Assembly: GCA_905211615.1 (NCBI GenBank)
Contig: CAJMBB010000050.1
Location: 1-13,133 of the forward strand
Source: an uncultured Collinsella sp.
Lineage (GTDB): Bacteria > Actinomycetota > Coriobacteriia > Coriobacteriales > Coriobacteriaceae
Reading direction: 5' to 3'
DNA length: 13,133 bases
Shown: one piece after another, positions 8,694 to 13,133 of the stretch
Layout: every line of letters starts with the position of its first letter
Position numbering within the stretch: position 1 is the first letter of the stretch
Translations under genes and position numbers: made by a program
Notes under the pieces: generated by a model
Databases searched by the model: none
What the model saw: only the letters and a program-made list of their open reading frames with translations
Told to the model about the DNA's origin: nothing

Positions 8694-9773
8694 TTACTCC
8701 TCAATAAGCTTGTCGACCTCGGCCATCAGCGCGTCGACAATTTGATCCTCAGCTACTTTACCAATGATCTGGCCATGCGAAAAGAGCAGGCCCTGACCAC
8801 GTCCGCAGGCAACACCCAGGTCGGCGTCAGATGCCTCTCCGGGGCCGTTGACCGCACATCCCATCACGGCGATCGAAAGCGGCGCGGAATAGTTCTTAAG
8901 CCGCTCGGTGACCTCCTCGGCGATGGGAATAAGGTTAACCTGGCAGCGGGCGCACGTGGGGCACGAGACAATCTCGGGACCACGGCGACGCAGGCCCAGC
9001 GACTGTAGAATTCCCCAGGCGACCGGCGGCTCCTCAACCGGATCGGCCGTGAGCGACACACGCATGGTGTCGCCGATGCCTTCGGAAAGCAAGATACCCA
9101 AGCCTACAGAGCTCTTGATGGTGCCCTGCAGCTTGGTACCCGCCTCGGTTACGCCCAGGTGAAGCGGAACGTGGGGAATCTCACGCGACAGGGCTCGATA
9201 GGTATCGAGCGTCGTTTGCACGCTATGGGCCTTAGCCGAAAGCACAATGTTCGTAAAGCCGCGGTCTTCAAAATGCTTGACGAAACGCTCGCTCGACATC
9301 ACGAGCTTTTCGGGCTGCGTGAGGTCGTCGCGCTCGGCGATATCCTGCTCAAGCGAACCGGCATTGACGCCGATACGAATCGCACAGCCCGCGGCACCCG
9401 CAGCATCGATCACCGCGTCAACCTTGGCCCAATCGCCAATATTGCCGGGATTGATGCGCAGCTTGGCAGCACCGGCCTCAACGGCACCAATGGCGAGTTT
9501 ATGGTTAAAGTGGATATCGGCGACAATCGGCACCGGAGACTCGGCGCAGATGGTGCGGAAACCCTCAAGTGCGGCCTCGGTGGGCACACTCACGCGCACG
9601 ATATCGCAGCCAGCCTGCGCCAACGCGCACACCTGCGCAAGCGTTGCCTGGGCATCAGCAGTATCGGTGCAGGTCATAGATTGGACCACCACAGGCGCGC
9701 CGCCACCGATCTGCACGCCGCCCACATGCACGGGGCGCGTCAGCTCGCAAGGCAAAGGATGGGATAAAGACAA
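8694..9773 (-). CDS. ispG: 4-hydroxy-3-methylbut-2-enyl diphosphate synthase IspG (GcpE)
   Basis: IspG converts 2-C-methyl-erythritol 2,4-cyclodiphosphate to HMBPP, the penultimate step of the MEP isoprenoid pathway, using a [4Fe-4S] cluster. With the chosen start it has 359 residues: a TIM-barrel part from VGGVQIGGGAPVVVQSMT onward, then the iron-sulfur domain, with cysteines C271 and C274 in SCPTC and C306 in GCAVNGPGEA. The start is uncertain. TTG at 9773 has AGGGGAG eight bases upstream and follows the rseP stop by 13 bases. GTG at 9782 sits directly on that Shine-Dalgarno sequence. A longer open frame to 9860 would overlap rseP and adds residues unlike the family. It lies between rseP and proS, with dxr of the same pathway two genes upstream. 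Confidence 0.95.
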   Translation of the reverse strand: MSLSHPLPCELTRPVHVGGVQIGGGAPVVVQSMTCTDTADAQATLAQVCALAQAGCDIVRVSVPTEAALEGFRTICAESPVPIVADIHFNHKLAIGAVEAGAAKLRINPGNIGDWAKVDAVIDAAGAAGCAIRIGVNAGSLEQDIAERDDLTQPEKLVMSSERFVKHFEDRGFTNIVLSAKAHSVQTTLDTYRALSREIPHVPLHLGVTEAGTKLQGTIKSSVGLGILLSEGIGDTMRVSLTADPVEEPPVAWGILQSLGLRRRGPEIVSCPTCARCQVNLIPIAEEVTERLKNYSAPLSIAVMGCAVNGPGEASDADLGVACGRGQGLLFSHGQIIGKVAEDQIVDALMAEVDKLIEE

Positions 9774-9781
9774 ACCAAACA

Positions 9782-9788
9782 CTCCCCT
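9782..9788 (-). promoter_or_regulatory. Ribosome binding site that decides the ispG TTG start
   Basis: AGGGGAG on the minus strand overlaps the rseP stop codon and lies eight bases before TTG at 9773. It is too close to GTG at 9782 to serve that codon. This supports TTG initiation coupled to the end of rseP. Confidence 0.55.
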
Positions 9789-11148
9789 ACAGAATAAATC
9801 GAAGGATGTCGGAACGAAGCATATAGACAAACAGCAGCGCAAAGAGCGCGATGCCCACATAGCTCACAATCGTCTGGACCTTGAGCGGAAGCTCGCGGCC
9901 CGCAATCTTTTGAATGATCTCGATGACCAGCTTGCCGCCATCGAGTGGTGGGATGGGCAGCAGGTTCATAAAGCCAAGCGAGAACGAAATGAGGGCGGCA
10001 AACGAAAGGAACGTGGCAGGGCCGGCAGCAGCAGCCTGTGAGGACATAACGCTAATACCCACGATCGAAGAAGACTGATCGAGAATCTCCATCGTATGCT
10101 GCGGCTGGAGTAGGCGCATAACGCCATCCGCCGTCTGTACAACATAGGAGAATGACAGACGCGCCGAGGTGATCGGGTCTAAACGGACCACCTGCATAGA
10201 GGCATACACACCCAGGCGCTCGTCCTCTTTGAGCGCAACCGTGGTCGAATGCTGCTTGCCGTCACGCTCGTACTCGATGGCGATATCGTCCTTACCGGCA
10301 GCCTTGCCGATGGCATCGTAAACGTCCATCCAGGTAGAGCACGATACTCCGTCAACCGAAAGGATCGCGTCGCCGCCCTCGATACCCGCCTTGGCGGCAA
10401 TAGACCCCCCGTCAACCTGACCGATCACGTTGGTATCCATCGGCACGGTGACACCCGCAATGGAATAGATACTCATAAGGAGCAAAAAGCCCGTCAAGAT
10501 ATTGACAATAATGCCCGCGAGCAGCATAAAGGCGCGCTTGAGAAAGCTCTGGCCAAGATAGGTGTGCGAACGCTCTTGTGCAAGGAACTCGGCCTCGCCG
10601 CACGGCAGCTCCCACGCATCGCCCTCGGCAGTTGAATGTTCGCGATCGAAACGGCGGCCGTCAAAGGTGGTGTAACCCGCCGCATCTCGCGGCAGCGTCT
10701 GATACTTGGTGGGATAGTAGCTCGGCGAGGGCTTCTCCCCTTCCTCATACCAGGGTGCGATGGAGCCCCAGCCAAGCAACAGGGCGCATGCCTCAAGCAC
10801 ATCCTCCTCAGAAAGCTCGAGCTCGACAGCAAGGTCGGCCACGGTCACGCGACCATGACGATAGATAGCCGCGAGCACGCGATCGGCACACGAGACGTCG
10901 GTCGGATCCATACCGCAGATGGCAGCGTAGCCACCCAGCAGCAGCGGGGTCACGCCAAACTTGGTTCCAATGCGACGCGACGTGTAATGAATGTCAAAGC
11001 GGCACGGCAGGCCCAAAAAGAACTCGGTCACACGGACGCCGCAGGCACGCGCCGCCAAAAAGTGGCCGCCCTCGTGCAAAAACACGAGGACGGAAAGCAT
11101 CAGCAGGCCCCAAAAGACCGATGAGAGAACGCTCAGAACAGTATCCAT
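9787..11148 (-). CDS. rseP: RseP-type site-2 intramembrane metalloprotease with inserted winged-helix-like segment
   Basis: This M50 zinc protease of the inner membrane cleaves transmembrane substrates such as anti-sigma factors and signal-peptide remnants. Residues are numbered from the upstream TTG at 11163 (458 residues); the ATG at 11148 is residue 6. The zinc motif HEGGH is at 30-34 in the first membrane helix, LGGY near 76-79, a single PDZ domain at about 245-325, and the second active-site motif NLLPIPPLDGG at 400-410, followed by a last hydrophobic helix. Unusually, about 120 residues (86-206) separate the GMD after the LGGY loop from the second membrane helix (FLKRAFMLLAGIIVN). Within it, 93-140 reads like a winged helix. 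ATG is preferred because TTG abuts AAGGA with no spacing, but neither start has a good ribosome site. The gene starts 25 bases after the dxr stop. Substrate unknown. Confidence 0.92.
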   Translation of the reverse strand: MDTVLSVLSSVFWGLLMLSVLVFLHEGGHFLAARACGVRVTEFFLGLPCRFDIHYTSRRIGTKFGVTPLLLGGYAAICGMDPTDVSCADRVLAAIYRHGRVTVADLAVELELSEEDVLEACALLLGWGSIAPWYEEGEKPSPSYYPTKYQTLPRDAAGYTTFDGRRFDREHSTAEGDAWELPCGEAEFLAQERSHTYLGQSFLKRAFMLLAGIIVNILTGFLLLMSIYSIAGVTVPMDTNVIGQVDGGSIAAKAGIEGGDAILSVDGVSCSTWMDVYDAIGKAAGKDDIAIEYERDGKQHSTTVALKEDERLGVYASMQVVRLDPITSARLSFSYVVQTADGVMRLLQPQHTMEILDQSSSIVGISVMSSQAAAAGPATFLSFAALISFSLGFMNLLPIPPLDGGKLVIEIIQKIAGRELPLKVQTIVSYVGIALFALLFVYMLRSDILRFIL

Positions 11149-11173
11149 AAAACGAAAAAGCAATCCTTATGGG

Positions 11174-12361
11174 TTAGGAACGGGTTGCGGCGAGCACCTG
11201 CGCAGCCTTTTCACGCGCCCACGCATCGATGTCGCGAAGCTGCTCAAACGAATCGACCGCCTGCATATCGTGGGCATCCATGCAGGATTCCACAATGCGA
11301 TCGATATCGGTAAAGCTGCAGCTATCGTGCAGGAAGGCATCGACGGCAACCTCGTTGGCGGCATTGAGCACGCACGGCATGGTGCCGCCCGTCTTGCCGG
11401 CACGCTCGGCCAGTGCCAGACAGCGGAAGGTATCCATGTCGGCAGCATCAAACGTGAGCTGCCCCAGCTCGCGAAAATCGATACGAGGCGCCGGGGTATC
11501 CCAACGCTCGGGATACGAGAACGCGAACTGGATGGGAATACGCATGTCGGAAGCACCGAGATGCGCCATCACGGAGCCGTCGGCAAACTCGACCATAGAG
11601 TGAATCTTGGACTGACGCTGCACGACCACGTTAATGAAATCGAGGTCGCAGTTAAACAGGTGCATGGCCTCGATGCGCTCCAGGCCCTTGTTCATGAGGG
11701 TGGCGGAGTCGATGGTGATCTTGGCACCCATGGCCCACGTGGGATGTGCGAGGGCATCGGCACGCGTCACGCGATTGAGCTCGTCGCGCGTGCGGCCAAA
11801 GAACGGACCGCCCGAGCAGGTGAGCCAAATGCAGTGGGCCTCGCGCGGGTTCTCACCCAGATAGCACTGGTAGATGGCGGAATGCTCAGAGTCAACTGGA
11901 ATAAGCTGGCCCGGTTGCGCCAACGGCATAAGCAAGTCGCCACCGACGACGAGGGACTCCTTGTTGGCAAGGGCAAGGCGCTTATTCGAGGTCAAGGCCG
12001 CATGGCTCGCCTCGAGACCGGCGGCGCCCACAATAGCGACAAGCACGCAGTCGACATCGTCGCGACGCGCGAGCTCGCAAACCGCCTGCGCGCCAACGCC
12101 GAGCTTCGTTCCCTCGGGCAACTCCTGCAGCACGGCATCATCGCCATGAGCGACATCGGCCACGGCAACCGCCGAAACCGAGAACTCGAGGGCAGCGGCA
12201 ACGAGCTCGAGGGTACTGGAGTTAACGGACAGCGCCGTCACCTGCAGGCAATCGGCATGCTGGCGGCACACATCGAGCGCCTGGGTGCCGATAGAGCCCG
12301 TACAACCCAGGATGGCAACGCGAAGGCGTCCATCGGGGCCATACGTCGTCTGGAAGGACAT
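11174..12361 (-). CDS. dxr: 1-deoxy-D-xylulose 5-phosphate reductoisomerase
   Basis: Dxr (IspC) rearranges and reduces DXP to 2-C-methyl-erythritol 4-phosphate with NADPH, the committed step of the MEP pathway and the target of fosmidomycin. The 395-residue length is typical. The NADPH motif GCTGSIG is at 19-25 and ANKESLVV at 132-139. The metal ligands are D157 and E159 in PVDSEHSA and E228 in MNKGLE. The substrate loop HPTWAMGAK near 206-214 carries the expected His and Trp. The ATG overlaps the cdsA stop by one base (TAATG) and has GGAGG nine bases upstream, which indicates translational coupling. The frame is intact and complete. Confidence 0.97.
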   Translation of the reverse strand: MSFQTTYGPDGRLRVAILGCTGSIGTQALDVCRQHADCLQVTALSVNSSTLELVAAALEFSVSAVAVADVAHGDDAVLQELPEGTKLGVGAQAVCELARRDDVDCVLVAIVGAAGLEASHAALTSNKRLALANKESLVVGGDLLMPLAQPGQLIPVDSEHSAIYQCYLGENPREAHCIWLTCSGGPFFGRTRDELNRVTRADALAHPTWAMGAKITIDSATLMNKGLERIEAMHLFNCDLDFINVVVQRQSKIHSMVEFADGSVMAHLGASDMRIPIQFAFSYPERWDTPAPRIDFRELGQLTFDAADMDTFRCLALAERAGKTGGTMPCVLNAANEVAVDAFLHDSCSFTDIDRIVESCMDAHDMQAVDSFEQLRDIDAWAREKAAQVLAATRS

Positions 12362-13133
12362 TACAGCACGCCTCCGATCATCAGCAACAGCTGTGCGGTG
12401 ATGCAGCCGAAGATAAGCGAATCGCTACGATCGAGCATTCCGCCGTGGCCCGGGATAAGGTTGCCGGAATCCTTGACGCCCACACCGCGCTTGATGCGCG
12501 ACTCGATAAGGTCGCCGATAACGCCCAGAATGGACACGACCACGCCGCACAGCAGCGCATAGGGCAGGCTGAGCTTGTAGAAGTGCGTCGCCCACAGGAT
12601 GAGCCAAATCAAAACCGAGCCCAGGATGCCGCCAACAAACCCCTCCCAGCTCTTTTTGGGAGAGATCTTGGGAACCATCTTGTGTTTGCCGATACGGCTG
12701 CCCACGATGTAGGCAAACGAATCGGAGACCCAAAGGGACGCGCAAACGCCCACTGAAAGCAGGGCGCCGGCAAAACCGGGCACGGCATCGCGCAGCAGCA
12801 CGATAGCCGACAGCATAAAGCCAGTGTAGATGGGACCCATGAGCGTCACGGCCACATCAGAGATGCGGGTACGCGGCGACCAAACATACCAAATGCCCAC
12901 AGCGAGCATCAGGGCAAAAAGCAGGGCATTCAGCAACATCGAATCGCCCAACGCCGACAGCGGAAAGAGTACGGCGGCAGCGATACCCATGCGCTCGTTA
13001 GCCATCTTGCCATCGAGCCTCGTCATACGGAAAAACTCATAGCAGCACAGACCGCTCATGACAGAAACAAAGATGGCCGTGGGCACGATACCCAAAACCA
13101 GGCACAGGATAAAGACAACGGCGTAGACGATAC
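12361..13133 (-). CDS. cdsA: Phosphatidate cytidylyltransferase CdsA (5' end outside window)
   Basis: CdsA makes CDP-diacylglycerol from phosphatidic acid and CTP in the membrane, feeding phospholipid synthesis. About 256 residues are visible and the frame is open through the right edge with hydrophobic residues, so a short N-terminal part is missing (family about 270). The protein is mostly membrane helices. Near the C-terminus (about 12430-12505) it carries the family signature, SRIKRGVGVKDSGN followed by IPGHGGMLDRSD. A TTG at 13095 could be read as a start, but the open hydrophobic frame upstream argues against it. The stop overlaps the dxr start by one base. By the common gene order, uppS is expected just beyond the edge. 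Confidence 0.95.
   Translation of the reverse strand, partial: IVYAVVFILCLVLGIVPTAIFVSVMSGLCCYEFFRMTRLDGKMANERMGIAAAVLFPLSALGDSMLLNALLFALMLAVGIWYVWSPRTRISDVAVTLMGPIYTGFMLSAIVLLRDAVPGFAGALLSVGVCASLWVSDSFAYIVGSRIGKHKMVPKISPKKSWEGFVGGILGSVLIWLILWATHFYKLSLPYALLCGVVVSILGVIGDLIESRIKRGVGVKDSGNLIPGHGGMLDRSDSLIFGCITAQLLLMIGGVL

Noticed and set aside
8694..9860. Longer ispG of 388 residues starting at 9860
   Set aside because: The extra 29 residues overlap rseP and do not resemble IspG N-termini. The ribosome site at 9782-9788 favours TTG at 9773.
10991..12562. 523-codon open frame on the plus strand
   Set aside because: It is antisense to cdsA, dxr and rseP and shows no family motifs.

Overview
The window looks like chromosome from a Coriobacteriia actinobacterium, most likely Collinsella or a close relative. 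This is inferred from the GC-rich codon use of the housekeeping genes, the character of the AdhE protein and the cdsA-dxr-rseP-ispG-proS gene order; no database search was possible.

Layout. (1) Bases 1-2871, minus strand: the first 957 codons of a large secreted surface protein that runs off the left edge without a stop. It has a signal peptide, a Ser/Asn/Asp-rich linker, a long beta-helix-like ectodomain and the first InlB-type B-repeats (Listeria-Bacteroides repeats). (2) Bases 2872-3287: a 416-base AT-rich divergent control region with probable promoters for both flanking genes and several inverted repeats. (3) Bases 3288-5936, plus strand: adhE, the bifunctional acetaldehyde/alcohol dehydrogenase of fermentation, closed by a GC-rich hairpin. 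(4) Bases 6025-6789, plus strand: a small APH/choline-kinase-fold phosphotransferase of unknown substrate, closed by a strong terminator. (5) Bases 6888-13133, minus strand: a tightly packed operon transcribed cdsA (5' end outside the window), dxr, rseP, ispG, proS. It ends at its own terminator, convergent with the kinase gene.

How the genes fit together. The minus-strand operon is the familiar envelope/isoprenoid cluster: CDP-diacylglycerol synthesis (CdsA), two steps of the MEP isoprenoid pathway (Dxr, IspG), an intramembrane site-2 protease (RseP) and prolyl-tRNA synthetase. Gaps are short or overlapping, which suggests translational coupling. AdhE reoxidises NADH during anaerobic growth. 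The surface protein is probably a variable accessory adhesin.

Main points of interest. The surface-protein gene has a run of nine G (coding strand) just after the signal peptide. A change of one base either way would truncate the protein, so it is a candidate on/off phase-variation switch. Its base composition also jumps abruptly at about base 301, inside a B-repeat, as if an AT-rich N-terminal module had been joined to a GC-rich repeat array by recombination. Separately, RseP carries an insertion of about 120 residues, including a winged-helix-like segment, between its HExxH region and its second membrane helix. A perfect 12-bp inverted repeat lies upstream of adhE.
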